36,694 bases of DNA from an uncultured Lachnospiraceae bacterium (GCA_947177165.1 CAMWTP010000053.1:1-36694), one strand, 5' to 3'; positions 16,722-25,957 are shown, counted from the first letter of the stretch. Notes: generated from the sequence alone by a model not told the origin. Numbers and translations: made by a program.

Positions 16722-17675
16722 ATGTCAAAACCCAAAAACGATATTGCCGAGTACCGCAGCTACTATCTGCCCTCTGACTTTCCAGTACTGCTGCTGTCCG
16801 GCGATCACTGGAAAATCTCGAACGTCCCAAGCAAACACCTGCATTTCCACAATTGTCTGGAAATCGGCATGTGCCACTCGGAGAGCGGATACATGGAGTT
16901 TAACGGAAAGGAACGGCTCTTTTTCAAGGAGGGGGACATCACCTGCATCCCGCGGAATATCCCCCACACGACATACAGCTCACCGGATACGCAGAGCCAT
17001 TGGTCCTATCTGTTCCTGAACACACAGGAACTGTTCAAAAATATGGCACCGCAGATCCGCGGCTTTGACCTGTCGCTGAGCGCATACAAGGAATACAGGC
17101 ACATCCTGAGCCGCGATGAATACCCCTATATCTATGATCTCACCGCGATGATCATACGCGAGATCGAGGAACAGCGCCCCCAGTATCAGGCGAGCGCCAT
17201 GGGACTGCTGCTGTCCCTGTGCATCGGGCTGGACCGCATCCAGAGCAAGGGCGGCCACGAAACGACACTCACCAGCCAGCCGCCGGAGAATGCAATGGTG
17301 CTCTCCCCGGTTCTCGACTACATAGAAGACCACTATGCCGAACAGTTTGACATGAATTATCTCGCCGACATCTGCTGCCTGAGTCCGACACACTTCCGGC
17401 GGCTGTTTCACTCGATTATTGGCACAAGCCCCCTTGACTTCCTGAACAGCACGCGCATCACCAAGGCGTGCAATCTGCTGCGCAGCACCGAACACTCGAT
17501 CCTTGACATCTCGGAGATGGTTGGCTTCCGCTCCGTGTCAAGCTTCAACCGCCACTTTATGGAAGCCATGCAGACGACGCCGCGGGATTACAGGAATGAG
17601 ACGCTTCAGGCAAAAGCCAGCCAGGAAAAAATGGCAATCATGGACTACACTGGCTGGATGTACCCGGAGAAATGA
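16722..17675 (+). CDS. AraC-family transcriptional regulator with N-terminal cupin domain
   Basis: 317 residues. The N-terminal half is a sugar-sensing cupin (HLHFHNCLEIGMCHSESGYMEF is split by a turn, then FKEGDITCIPRNIPH). The C-terminal ~100 residues are the AraC DNA-binding domain, with first helix-turn-helix MNYLADICCLSPTHFRRLF and second ILDISEMVGFRSVSSFNRHF. The ATG at 16722 has GGAGG 9 bases upstream, better than the frame start at 16677. It is the only plus-strand gene and diverges from the first importer operon, so it most likely controls that operon and perhaps GH105-GH112. It converges with the ABC exporter genes, with 31 bases between stop codons. Confidence 0.92.
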   Translation: MSKPKNDIAEYRSYYLPSDFPVLLLSGDHWKISNVPSKHLHFHNCLEIGMCHSESGYMEFNGKERLFFKEGDITCIPRNIPHTTYSSPDTQSHWSYLFLNTQELFKNMAPQIRGFDLSLSAYKEYRHILSRDEYPYIYDLTAMIIREIEEQRPQYQASAMGLLLSLCIGLDRIQSKGGHETTLTSQPPENAMVLSPVLDYIEDHYAEQFDMNYLADICCLSPTHFRRLFHSIIGTSPLDFLNSTRITKACNLLRSTEHSILDISEMVGFRSVSSFNRHFMEAMQTTPRDYRNETLQAKASQEKMAIMDYTGWMYPEK

Positions 17676-17706
17676 GTGTGAAGAGATTTTTGTGTCGGCT
17701 GCTGCT

Positions 17707-19545
17707 TCAGGCATAGTACTGTGCCTGCGCATCCCACAGCTCCTTGTACAGACCTTCCTGCTGCTCCAGCTCTTCATGCTTCCCGCGCTGCACCACTTTG
17801 CCCTTGTCAAATACCAGAATATCCTCGCAGAAGCGGCAGGAAGCCAGCCGGTGGGAAATATAGATGGAAGTCTTGTTTCCCACCATCCTGTCAAAGCCCG
17901 CGTACACTTCACACTCAGACTCCGGGTCAAGTGCGGCGGTCGGCTCGTCCATGATGACAAACGGTGCATCTTTGTAGATCGCGCGGGCAATCGCTATCTT
18001 CTGTTTCTCGCCGCCGGAGAAGGTCACGCCGTTTTCCTCAAACTCTTTTCCGATGCTGGTGTCAAGCCCATCGGGCAATGCGCGGTACCGCTCTCCCACG
18101 CCGGCCCTGTCCAGCGCATCGATGGCGCGCGCTCTGTCCACCGCAGAGCCTGCTGCCACATTCTCGCCCAGCGGGAATGCAAACACCTGGAAGTCCTGAA
18201 ACACCACCGCAAACAGGTCACAGTACTCGGCATAATCGTACTTGCGGATGTCAATTCCATTCACCTTGATACACCCCTCCGTCACATCATACAGACGGCA
18301 GAGCAGCTTGATAAACGTCGTCTTCCCGGAGCCGTTCCTGCCCACGATCGCCATCTTCTCCCCAATCTCAAACTTAAGGTTCAGATCCCTGATCACATAC
18401 GTGTCACTCCCCGGATACTTGAAGGACACATGGTCAAACTCCACGGAAAAACGGTTGTCGCGGCGTTTTTCCATCGGAATACAGCCCTCGTGCTTCCTCT
18501 GCGGCAGCGCCATATAATCCATGTAATCCCTCGCAAAATCCACATTTCCTTCCAGCCAGCTCAGCACATACACAAACCGCCCCATTCCCTCCGTGAACTT
18601 CAGGATACTCGCCGCATATGTGACTACACCGCCGACACTTATCATGCCCGCACAGGCGAGCAGCCCCGCAAACGCATAGACGAAGAAACCTGTCAGCGCT
18701 GAGATAGAGCGCTGTGAAAAGACGTTTAATGAAATAAAACGCGCCATTTTGTCCACAACCGCCTTGATACCGGCTGCCGACTCCCCGAACTCCCGCTGAT
18801 ACAGCTGCTGCTGCCCGCAGATTCTTAAGTCCTTCTGCTTCTCACACCCGGACAGGATATCGAGATAATACTTATTTTTTGCCTCGTATCCCGACATCTC
18901 TTTCCTGGCGTCAGCTTCCTTCTCATGAAAATAGATTCCCAGCTTAAACTCGACAAACACAAGCGCCAGTATCGCTGCGACCAGCAGAACTGACATCAGC
19001 CACGACCCACCAAATCCTTCTGACAGCGCATGGCTGCTGCGGACAAACATCGGAACGACCACAAATACTGCCATGATAACCGTAACCGCCGCGGTCAGGA
19101 TTTTGTTCATGCAGCTCAGGACGCGCGCCGTGAGACTCCAGCCGCCGAACCGCTCAATCTTCTGGCGCATCTCATGGATATCTGAATCCTCCAGATACTC
19201 GTAATCCATCCGCATGCTCTTCTGATTCATAGGCTGCGCCTGAATCTCCTGCATGTACTCGAGCTTTCTGTTGAAGAACATGACCAGCACGCCCTCCGCC
19301 GCCGCCATCAGAAAGATTCCGCCCACGCCGATTGCGACATAGCGCAGCAGCTCTGAAAATTCCACGCCTGCATACGCCGCATCGACCAGCATTCCCATCA
19401 AAATAACGGATATAAAAGGACGGATTCCGGTGAATACGGACAACCCGACCATCCCCACCAGCACATCTTTGTGGTTTTTTGACAGATTCCCGAGCAGGGC
19501 AAATATTTTTCTCCAGTCCTTTTTATCTTTGTTCCCTCTACTCAT
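17707..19545 (-). CDS. ABC exporter subunit B (membrane plus ATPase domain)
   Basis: 612 residues: an N-terminal six-helix transmembrane domain (GMVGLSVFTGIRPFISVIL, GGIFLMAAAEGVLVMFF and others), then an ATPase domain with Walker A VGRNGSGKTTF, signature FSGGEKQK, Walker B FVIMDEPTAALDP and H-loop YISHRL. All catalytic residues are present. The ATG at 19545 overlaps the last codons of the upstream gene (ATGAGTAG), indicating translational coupling and a heterodimer. GAGG is 8 bases before this ATG; an upstream frame extension to 19578 lies within the first gene. The substrate is unknown: lipid, peptide or drug export are all possible for this family. Confidence 0.9.
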   Translation of the reverse strand: MSRGNKDKKDWRKIFALLGNLSKNHKDVLVGMVGLSVFTGIRPFISVILMGMLVDAAYAGVEFSELLRYVAIGVGGIFLMAAAEGVLVMFFNRKLEYMQEIQAQPMNQKSMRMDYEYLEDSDIHEMRQKIERFGGWSLTARVLSCMNKILTAAVTVIMAVFVVVPMFVRSSHALSEGFGGSWLMSVLLVAAILALVFVEFKLGIYFHEKEADARKEMSGYEAKNKYYLDILSGCEKQKDLRICGQQQLYQREFGESAAGIKAVVDKMARFISLNVFSQRSISALTGFFVYAFAGLLACAGMISVGGVVTYAASILKFTEGMGRFVYVLSWLEGNVDFARDYMDYMALPQRKHEGCIPMEKRRDNRFSVEFDHVSFKYPGSDTYVIRDLNLKFEIGEKMAIVGRNGSGKTTFIKLLCRLYDVTEGCIKVNGIDIRKYDYAEYCDLFAVVFQDFQVFAFPLGENVAAGSAVDRARAIDALDRAGVGERYRALPDGLDTSIGKEFEENGVTFSGGEKQKIAIARAIYKDAPFVIMDEPTAALDPESECEVYAGFDRMVGNKTSIYISHRLASCRFCEDILVFDKGKVVQRGKHEELEQQEGLYKELWDAQAQYYA

Positions 19546-21451
19546 CAAACACACCTCTCTTCTCCACATTCGACTCATAGGTGTCGTCCATCAGCTCACT
19601 CTTGCGCTTCCGCTCACTCTCTTCCTTATAATACTGGCTCTGCACCTCGAAAAGCTCAGCGTAGCGCGTCCTGCCCGCAAGCAGGCTCTCGTGCGTGCCC
19701 TCCTCGATAATCTCCCCGTGCTCGAGCAGCAGAATCCGGTCGCAGAACCGGGTACTGGACAAGCGGTGTGATATGTAGACACTTGTCCTGTTCTCCATCG
19801 ACTTTCCATAGTTCAGATACAACTCGTTCTCTGCGATTGGGTCAAGTGCCGCCGTCGGCTCGTCGAGAATGACCAGCGGCGTGTTCTGGTACAGTGTCCG
19901 CGCAAACAGCATTCGCTGTTTCTCTCCGCCGGAGAAGTCTGTCGCCGTCTTGTTGATTTCCCGGACCAGCGGCGTCCTTCCCTTGTCTGCCAGCTTCTCG
20001 TAGACAGATGCAAAATTGGAGAGCTTTAGCGCCTGTTCCAGCTGCTTTCTGTCGATCTCATCCGGATTCTGCCCTGTCAGGTTCTCGTCCAGCGACAGTG
20101 CCAGCATCGTCGCATCCTGAAACAGCACTGACACCAGACTGTAGTACTCATCCCTGTTAAACTGTTCGATTGGAATGTCATTCAGCAGAATCTCCCCCTC
20201 CGTCGGGTGATAGAATCCGCACATCAATTTGACCAGCGTGGTCTTTCCGGCGCCGTTTAATCCGATCAGCGCAATTTTTTCACCAGGTCTGATGACAACA
20301 TTGATATTTTTTAAGGTCGGCTTCTCACTGTTCGGATAGGTAAACGATACATTCCGAAATTCCAACCTGACCGGATTTTTCCGAATCTGTTCCATGCGCT
20401 CTGCGCCGATGCCCTCCCCGCGGTTCCACCGATCCTCCGCCTCCAGAAATTCCCTGAGATAGCTGATTGACGCGCTGGTGTTGTTGAAACTCATCACCTG
20501 GCGAAGCATATTTTCAAAGTATATGGAAAATCCGCTCACCAGACCGATGTAAAACACAAACTCCGCCGCCGTGATCTCACCGCTGGCAAGCATATATGCC
20601 AGAAGCCCGAATGCCGCGCCGTCCATGAAAAGCTGCAGCACTGCGTGGGACAGATTGCGAAACAGATACCAGTCGTGGATAACGCCGTAAATCCTGCCAA
20701 TCTCGCGCAATGCCTCATCATATTTTTCCAAAAACCAGTCCGTCAGATGATAGATACGGATATCCTTGCCAGCTGCGCTGTCCGTTGCCTGTGCTGTGAT
20801 ATACCCCGATTTTCTGGAGGAGAGCGCAAGTTCCTCATAGTACTGTGCGTGCTTTTTGCGTGCGATAGAGAGCAGCCACAGGCTCACGCTGATGGCACAC
20901 ATCGTCACAAGGAGCAGAATCACGCTCCTCTGCATCAGCAGGAATCCGTAGACCACCACCCCCGTCATGTACGACAGAAACTGCGGAAACGCCACCACCG
21001 CGTTCGACACGCCCTGACCAAACCGCGCCACGCGCCACGCATTTCCTGACACCTTCTGAAAGGCCTCATCCTCGAGATAGTCATAGTCCACATCCATAAT
21101 CTTGCGGACAAACTTTTTCGCATAGTGGGTGCTGATGAAGCTCCCCTCCAATTCGCAGTATTCGAGCATCACCTCAAACGCGGCATTGCCAATCCACATC
21201 ACCGCGCAGATGACAACCAGCTCCAGCATCAGCTGCGGTATCCCGATCTGCGCCGTCAGATCTGACACCAGCCTTGACGGTAGATATGTGCCCAGCAGCG
21301 ACGCCGCCACGTTGGGAACCACCATGAGTATCTGTGCCCAGAAAAGCTTTTTGTCCCACTCCTTCGCAGACTTCATATTGTAGATAAAGTTGCTGACCAG
21401 ACCGTATTTCCGCCGTTTTCTGTCCTCAAAAACATGTGACATGTAGAGCAT
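19538..21451 (-). CDS. ABC exporter subunit A (membrane plus ATPase domain)
   Basis: 637 residues with a type I exporter transmembrane domain followed by an ATPase domain: Walker A LIGLNGAGKTTLVKLM, signature FSGGEKQRM, Walker B LVILDEPTAALDP, H-loop YISHRLS. The C-terminal tail of about 35 residues (EESERKRKSELMDD..) is charged and goes past the usual end. GGAGG lies 10 bases before the ATG at 21451. It is the first gene of a two-gene operon with the coupled partner at 17707-19545. The sequence resembles the paired exporters common in Clostridia; no processing peptidase or peptide precursor gene is beside it, so the cargo cannot be inferred. Confidence 0.9.
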   Translation of the reverse strand: MLYMSHVFEDRKRRKYGLVSNFIYNMKSAKEWDKKLFWAQILMVVPNVAASLLGTYLPSRLVSDLTAQIGIPQLMLELVVICAVMWIGNAAFEVMLEYCELEGSFISTHYAKKFVRKIMDVDYDYLEDEAFQKVSGNAWRVARFGQGVSNAVVAFPQFLSYMTGVVVYGFLLMQRSVILLLVTMCAISVSLWLLSIARKKHAQYYEELALSSRKSGYITAQATDSAAGKDIRIYHLTDWFLEKYDEALREIGRIYGVIHDWYLFRNLSHAVLQLFMDGAAFGLLAYMLASGEITAAEFVFYIGLVSGFSIYFENMLRQVMSFNNTSASISYLREFLEAEDRWNRGEGIGAERMEQIRKNPVRLEFRNVSFTYPNSEKPTLKNINVVIRPGEKIALIGLNGAGKTTLVKLMCGFYHPTEGEILLNDIPIEQFNRDEYYSLVSVLFQDATMLALSLDENLTGQNPDEIDRKQLEQALKLSNFASVYEKLADKGRTPLVREINKTATDFSGGEKQRMLFARTLYQNTPLVILDEPTAALDPIAENELYLNYGKSMENRTSVYISHRLSSTRFCDRILLLEHGEIIEEGTHESLLAGRTRYAELFEVQSQYYKEESERKRKSELMDDTYESNVEKRGVFDE

Positions 21452-21478
21452 TGTATCGCATCCTCCATTCCTGCATGT

Positions 21479-21503
21479 GTATTCCGCCCGCAGACCGGAA
21501 TAC
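21479..21503 (-). repeat. 8-bp inverted repeat in exporter leader
   Basis: GTATTCCG (21479-21486) and CGGAATAC (21496-21503) form a perfect inverted repeat with a 9-base spacer, about 28 bases before the exporter start codon. It could be an operator or a leader hairpin. No adjacent regulator gene is present to support either. Confidence 0.45.
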
Positions 21504-21682
21504 AGACATCCATTTGATATTACCAGTTTAGTATATTTTTCAGTCCAAAAAATAATTTCAGCACGAATGGTATTCTATTTTGCATCAACGGTTTTATCAG
21601 TCAAACTCTGCCGCGAAATGATTCGCCGGAAAAATTCCTGAAACATAATGGTCTGACAATGACTGACAAAATAGATGCAAAT

Positions 21683-21709
21683 AAAAAACCCCATAAAATG
21701 GGGTTTTTT
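21683..21709 (-). terminator. Rho-independent terminator after tsf
   Basis: Eleven-base arms, A-rich then CCCCA and the complement TGGGG then T-rich, enclose a 5-base loop, 26 bases past the tsf stop. On the minus strand the stem ends in a run of six T followed by ATTT, a classic terminator. It closes the rpsB-tsf operon before the exporter genes. Confidence 0.92.
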
Positions 21710-21734
21710 GTTAATAATATACGATTTCTCCAAT

Positions 21735-22670
21735 TTACATTCCAGCCTGTGCTGCAACCTCTGCCGCGAAATCGTCAACCTTCTTCTCGATTCCTTCGCC
21801 AGTCTCGAAGCGGACAAACTTCCTGATCCTGATCTCTGTTCCGTTCTCCTTGGAAACCGCATCGAGATACTGCTTAACCGTCTGCTTTCCGTCCTCAGCC
21901 TTTACATAAACCTGCTCAAGCAGACACACTTCCTTGAGCTCCTTGTTGAGACGGCCTGCAACTGCACCCTCGATTACCTTCTCCGGCTTTCCAGCCATCT
22001 TCGGATCATTCTTGATCTGCTCTGCGATGATCTCCTTCTCGTGAGCCTTGTACTCCTCGGAAACCTCATCAGATGACACATACTTCGGATAGAGCGCTGC
22101 GACCTGCATCGCGAGATTGTTGAGCGCCTCCTTCACTGCATCGTTCACAACAGATGTCTCCGCATCTACGATAACACCAATCTTGCCGCCGCCATGTGTA
22201 TAGGTCACAACGCAGCCGTTCTCAGCCACAACCTTCTCAAATCTTCTGATGCTCAACTTCTCACCGATCACAGCAATCTTCTCAACCAAAGCGTCCTTGA
22301 CACTCTTTGATGTATCCTCATTCCATGCTTCCGCAAGAAAAGCATCGATATCTGCCGCCGATGTAGCGAGTGCCTGCTTTGCCACTGCTGTGACATAGTT
22401 CTGGAACTGCTCGTTCTTTGCAACGAAGTCTGTCTCAGAGTTTACCTCCACGACAGCTGCCACCTGGTCGCCCTCTGTGAGCACCTTGCAGAGTCCCTCT
22501 GCTGCGATACGGCTCGCCTTGTTCTCCGCCTTAGCCTGTCCCTTTTTTCTCAAATACTCAACAGCTTCGTCCATATTTCCGTCTGTCTCGTTCAGTGCCT
22601 TCTTGCAGTCCATCATTCCAGCACCGGTCATCTCCCTTAACTCTTTTACCATTGCTGCTGTAATAGCCAT
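21735..22670 (-). CDS. tsf: Translation elongation factor Ts
   Basis: 311 residues, normal length. The N-terminal UBA-like domain carries the family signature LREMTGAGMMDCKKAL, and the core has NSETDFVAKNEQF, which contacts EF-Tu (the TDFVAKN segment inserts at the nucleotide site). It exchanges GDP for GTP on EF-Tu in the cytoplasm. It lies 37 bases downstream of rpsB, the universal pairing, and ends at the terminator 21683-21709. Confidence 0.98.
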   Translation of the reverse strand: MAITAAMVKELREMTGAGMMDCKKALNETDGNMDEAVEYLRKKGQAKAENKASRIAAEGLCKVLTEGDQVAAVVEVNSETDFVAKNEQFQNYVTAVAKQALATSAADIDAFLAEAWNEDTSKSVKDALVEKIAVIGEKLSIRRFEKVVAENGCVVTYTHGGGKIGVIVDAETSVVNDAVKEALNNLAMQVAALYPKYVSSDEVSEEYKAHEKEIIAEQIKNDPKMAGKPEKVIEGAVAGRLNKELKEVCLLEQVYVKAEDGKQTVKQYLDAVSKENGTEIRIRKFVRFETGEGIEKKVDDFAAEVAAQAGM

Positions 22671-22707
22671 TTCTATATTCCTCCTGCTTCCTAATATCTT
22701 CTATCTG

Positions 22708-23442
22708 TTATTCTGCCGCTTCCTCAACATCCTCTTCCGGCTCTGCGTCTGTCATGATCTCACCCTGATTTGCCTCGATCACAGCGTCCGCCATGGCAGA
22801 TACGATCAACTTAACGGCTCTGATCGCATCATCGTTGCCCGGAATAACATAGTCGAGCTCTTCCGGATCGCAGTTTGTATCTGCAATACCGATCAGAGGA
22901 ATGCCAAGCGTATGAGCCTCCTGCACACAAATTCTCTCCTTCTTCGGATCTACGACAAAGATCGCGTCAGGAATCTTCTTCATGTTCTTGATACCGCCGA
23001 GATTCTTCTCAAGCTTCTCCCATTCCTTCTTGAGCTTGATTACTTCCTTCTTCGGAAGAACATCAAATGTTCCGTCCTCTGCCATTGTCTCGATTGCCTT
23101 TAATCGCTCGATTCTGCTTCTGATTGTCTTGAAGTTTGTCAGCATGCCGCCCAGCCATCTCTCATTTACATAGAACATATTGCAGCGCTCTGCCTCTGTG
23201 CGGACAGCGTCCTGCGCCTGCTTCTTCGTACCAACGAAAAGAATCGTGCCGCCCTGCGCTGCGATATCAGCTACAGCCTTGTAAGCCTCGTCAACCTTGC
23301 CCACTGATTTCTGCAGGTCGATGATGTAGATACCATTTCTCTCTGTGAAGATATAGGGAGCCATCTTAGGGTTCCATCTTCTTGTCTGATGTCCAAAATG
23401 AACACCGGCCTCTAACAACTGTTTCATTGAAATAACACTCAT
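22708..23442 (-). CDS. rpsB: 30S ribosomal protein S2
   Basis: 244 residues. The opening [22 protein letters not shown] is the S2 N-terminal signature, and [19 protein letters not shown] and [27 protein letters not shown] are the second conserved blocks. The C-terminus is a short acidic tail ([11 protein letters not shown]). S2 binds late on the 30S platform near the mRNA exit. It is first in the rpsB-tsf operon, with a 180-base leader after the upstream terminator. Confidence 0.98.
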   Translation of the reverse strand: MSVISMKQLLEAGVHFGHQTRRWNPKMAPYIFTERNGIYIIDLQKSVGKVDEAYKAVADIAAQGGTILFVGTKKQAQDAVRTEAERCNMFYVNERWLGGMLTNFKTIRSRIERLKAIETMAEDGTFDVLPKKEVIKLKKEWEKLEKNLGGIKNMKKIPDAIFVVDPKKERICVQEAHTLGIPLIGIADTNCDPEELDYVIPGNDDAIRAVKLIVSAMADAVIEANQGEIMTDAEPEEDVEEAAE

Positions 23443-23625
23443 GTCTTACCTCCATTTTCTGCGGGATCACCGCTCTTCCGTCCGCTTCACCTCTGCGGGC
23501 TACTTTTCTTTATAGAAGCATGGACCGCAGATCTGCAAACGTGAATACTAATTTAATTGATAACATTAATGTAGCTGTCATGGCTGCAATACCCGAATAC
23601 AGCCACAACATTAATAATATATCAC
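23443..23625 (-). promoter_or_regulatory. rpsB leader and promoter region
   Basis: No gene is visible. On the minus strand TTGCAG and TATAAA are separated by 18 bases, a plausible sigma-A promoter just before a GC-rich leader of about 75 bases that carries several CCGC/GCGG repeats and could fold. S2 synthesis is autoregulated through such leaders in some bacteria, but I recognise no known leader structure here. Confidence 0.4.
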
Positions 23626-23655
23626 AAAAAGACCTCCTGTGCAAGAGGTCTTTTT
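23626..23655 (-). terminator. Rho-independent terminator at the end of the fla/che operon
   Basis: Eleven-base perfect arms (23626-23636 and 23645-23655), ending in GACCTC/GAGGTC and five A/five T, enclose an 8-base loop. It lies 15 bases past the stop of the last gene of the flagellar cluster. The A and T tracts on either side would allow function in both directions, but only minus-strand genes abut it. Confidence 0.9.
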
Positions 23656-23670
23656 AAGGATTTTCCAATT

Positions 23671-24285
23671 TTATCTTGTAATTTTGTCTGCAATCTCCTG
23701 CCAGCTGTCCGTCACGCTGATCGTCTTCGTTCCCGTGCTAAGTCTTTTGTCATAACCATGCTGCATCAAAAAAGCATCATACTCGGATGCATTCTCGATG
23801 ACGCCCGCATTGTACAGCTTTCTTGCGACAGTCCCCGAATCATCGCCCGACGCAATCACGATTTCAACCACATCACTGTCCGGGTTTCCTTCATCTGAAG
23901 GAGTCACAACAATCGCTGATGACGACTCCGGGCTGTTCTCACCCGAAGACTCTGCCCCGGCATCATTCCCCTCACCATCAGAAAGCTCCGTTGATGGCTG
24001 CTCCCCTGGTTCTGTGACGCCTGCCTGCTCTGCTTCCTTCGCTGCATCCAGTACGGAATCAATCTCGGACTCAATCTCGTCGTCCCGGATAATTACCTGC
24101 TCTGTCGGGTTCTCAGCGGACGCATCCTCCGACTCCCCGACCAGTCTGCTCTCCTCCCCAAGACCATACTCTCTCAACACTGCAACCCTTGCATCTGCCA
24201 CCGCATTTCTGCTGTAAGCTCCCATGACAGCTGCTGTGATGACGATGCCGATTCCCAGACCTCTGACCATATATTTAAACTTCAT
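23671..24285 (-). CDS. Membrane-anchored protein with MltG-like C-terminal LysM-type domain
   Basis: 204 residues. An N-terminal membrane segment (residues ~8-24) is followed by a long acidic, Ser/Glu/Asp/Pro-rich low-complexity stretch (about 55-135) and a C-terminal ~60-residue domain: EIVIASGDDSGTVARKLYNAGVIENASEYDAFL. That domain resembles the LysM-like N-terminal part of endolytic transglycosylase MltG, but the catalytic domain is absent. It probably sits outside the membrane and may touch peptidoglycan. The start codon directly follows the stop of the SwrB-like gene (TAAATG), so translation is coupled. It is the last gene of the flagellar cluster. A role in flagellar passage through the wall is only a guess. 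Confidence 0.72.
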   Translation of the reverse strand: MKFKYMVRGLGIGIVITAAVMGAYSRNAVADARVAVLREYGLGEESRLVGESEDASAENPTEQVIIRDDEIESEIDSVLDAAKEAEQAGVTEPGEQPSTELSDGEGNDAGAESSGENSPESSSAIVVTPSDEGNPDSDVVEIVIASGDDSGTVARKLYNAGVIENASEYDAFLMQHGYDKRLSTGTKTISVTDSWQEIADKITR

Positions 24286-25437
24286 TTACACAGCCCCCTT
24301 GAACAGATTGATGACCAGCTTTACCTCTCCGACCCCGAGTCCCAGTTCCTTCGCGATATCCACATTGGAATAACCTTCCTTGTGAAGCCGTAAGATTCTG
24401 TCATTGTTGTTTTCATTTAAATCGCCTGCAGGCGGCTGTGCCGCAAACTCTTCCGGCTGCTTCACCGCACTCACTGTATTTTCCAGCGCAAAAGGCTGCG
24501 CATCTTTCCTGACAGGCCGCTCAATATGCGGCGCCTGCTCCGCAAAAGAATAGACCTCAACCGGTCTGATATCAGCTGGCTTCACATCAACCACTTTCAT
24601 GTCCTCCGGACGTGCCCCGAACGTCTGCAGGTCTACTGCACTTACGGGATTGACACTGGTGCTGCTCTCGGGAACCGGCTGCATATCGCTTGAATTGACA
24701 ATATCTGCCGGAACAATCTCCACACTCTTCACAACGAGAGGGCGCAACTCTGCCGGCTTCTCTTCCTGCGCCTTGTTTCCTGTATTCAGTGCCCAGGAAG
24801 ACATGTCCAGAGAACGGGCATCCACCTGCCTGTGCATTGTCATCTCCTGCTGCATCGGCAGAATCAGTCTCGCCATCTGACGGCGCGCATACTCCTTCTC
24901 CTGCGCATCTTTATCCATCGACATCGACTCCATGCGTTTGCTTTTATTCGCTTCCTCCTGTTTTTCGCGCTCCTTGGCTTCAGCCTCCTCCTTAGCCTTA
25001 GCTGCGAGGGCGACCGCGGCAGCGTTGGCCGCCTCCTCCGCCTCTTTTGCCGTCTTATCCACATGCTTGACAGTCTCTTTCAGGTTATTGTGCTTGTCAT
25101 TTAACATATCGTAGAGAAACATCACTTCCTGATGAGATTTATTGATATCTGCAAGCACTGTCTCCGAATATTCACTGATTGCCATAATCTTCTCATTGGA
25201 AATGCGCTCAGACGCACGCTCGGTCTTTTCCACCGCATACTCCAGCGTCTCATCCACTACCTCTGTAACGCGATCTTTTGCATCCCGCATCTCTTTATTG
25301 ATCACACTCCGGATGAGTTCCGGATCAATCTGCTGCGCTCCTCCTCCATCATCCTCTTTCGTCTTTTCCCTGATCAGGAAACTACCTGCAAAAGCACCGA
25401 CTCCAAACACCAACAGCGCTACCTCTAACCAATTCAT
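24286..25437 (-). CDS. SwrB-like coiled-coil membrane protein (DUF6115-type)
   Basis: 383 residues. One N-terminal membrane segment (WLEVALLVFGVGAFAGSFLI), then a coiled coil of about 100 residues, an Ala/Glu/Lys-rich charged stretch, a variable linker rich in Val/Pro/Asp, and a C-terminal helix-turn-helix-like motif: ILRLHKEGYSNVDIAKELGL. This layout and the position shortly after sigD match SwrB (YlxL) of B. subtilis, which promotes assembly of the flagellar secretion apparatus. The start has AGG with TAGCAG before the ATG. Assignment rests on architecture and gene order more than on residue identity, so I leave the symbol empty. Confidence 0.72.
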   Translation of the reverse strand: MNWLEVALLVFGVGAFAGSFLIREKTKEDDGGGAQQIDPELIRSVINKEMRDAKDRVTEVVDETLEYAVEKTERASERISNEKIMAISEYSETVLADINKSHQEVMFLYDMLNDKHNNLKETVKHVDKTAKEAEEAANAAAVALAAKAKEEAEAKEREKQEEANKSKRMESMSMDKDAQEKEYARRQMARLILPMQQEMTMHRQVDARSLDMSSWALNTGNKAQEEKPAELRPLVVKSVEIVPADIVNSSDMQPVPESSTSVNPVSAVDLQTFGARPEDMKVVDVKPADIRPVEVYSFAEQAPHIERPVRKDAQPFALENTVSAVKQPEEFAAQPPAGDLNENNNDRILRLHKEGYSNVDIAKELGLGVGEVKLVINLFKGAV

Positions 25438-25576
25438 CTGCTACCTAACCTCTCTATTTTTCATTATGTAATCCATGGAAACCGTAGAAAAATAACTGAC
25501 GCATCATTTATTTTCCCCAGTTCCTTAACCACAAAGCAATCTTCTGCGGCATCTTTCATCAGTTGTAATATAATCC

Positions 25577-25888
25577 CTATATTTTCATATCAAATCCACC
25601 CTCGGATTTCGCGACAACCTTGCCGTCTCCCTTGAGTTTTTTCCTGCGTTTTCCGCCGTCTCCGGAATATTCGTTGTGCCCCTTTTCCTTGGCGTCAAAA
25701 CGTTCCTCCTTAAACAGGGCCTCATCGGCATGGACAACCTGTTTTGCATGCTGCTGCTCTTTCTTCTCTGCCTGAACCTGTATATTCCCCTGGTCAACCA
25801 TTCCCTTCTCTACCTGTTTCAACTGATTGTGCAAAACATTGTCAGTCTGCTGTATGCTCCCGTTGAGCAATATTGGACTTATTGCCAT
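25577..25888 (-). CDS. Small conserved protein of the flagellar cluster, function unknown
   Basis: 103 residues, strongly charged, no membrane segment or signal peptide. It begins MAISPILLNGSIQQ, has a Gln-rich middle and a basic C-terminal part with ERFDAKEKGHNEYSGDGGKRRKK and the ending GGFDMKI. I recall similar short proteins at this place in Lachnospiraceae flagellar operons but know no function. AGGGGGG lies shortly before the ATG. It sits between the FapA-like and SwrB-like genes, so it is likely co-expressed with motility genes. Confidence 0.7.
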   Translation of the reverse strand: MAISPILLNGSIQQTDNVLHNQLKQVEKGMVDQGNIQVQAEKKEQQHAKQVVHADEALFKEERFDAKEKGHNEYSGDGGKRRKKLKGDGKVVAKSEGGFDMKI

Positions 25889-25957
25889 ATTGATTCCCCC
25901 CTTAGTTTACATATCTCGCTATATTTTAATATATTTTTGGACAAAAGGCAATAGCCC

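Noticed and set aside
17503..18702. Plus-strand frame of 399 codons
   Set aside because: Overlaps the end of the AraC gene in another frame and then runs antisense to the exporter ATPase domain; no domain is recognisable.
23443..23625. A riboswitch or known ribosomal-protein leader before rpsB
   Set aside because: GC-rich repeats are present but I cannot fit them to any leader structure I know.
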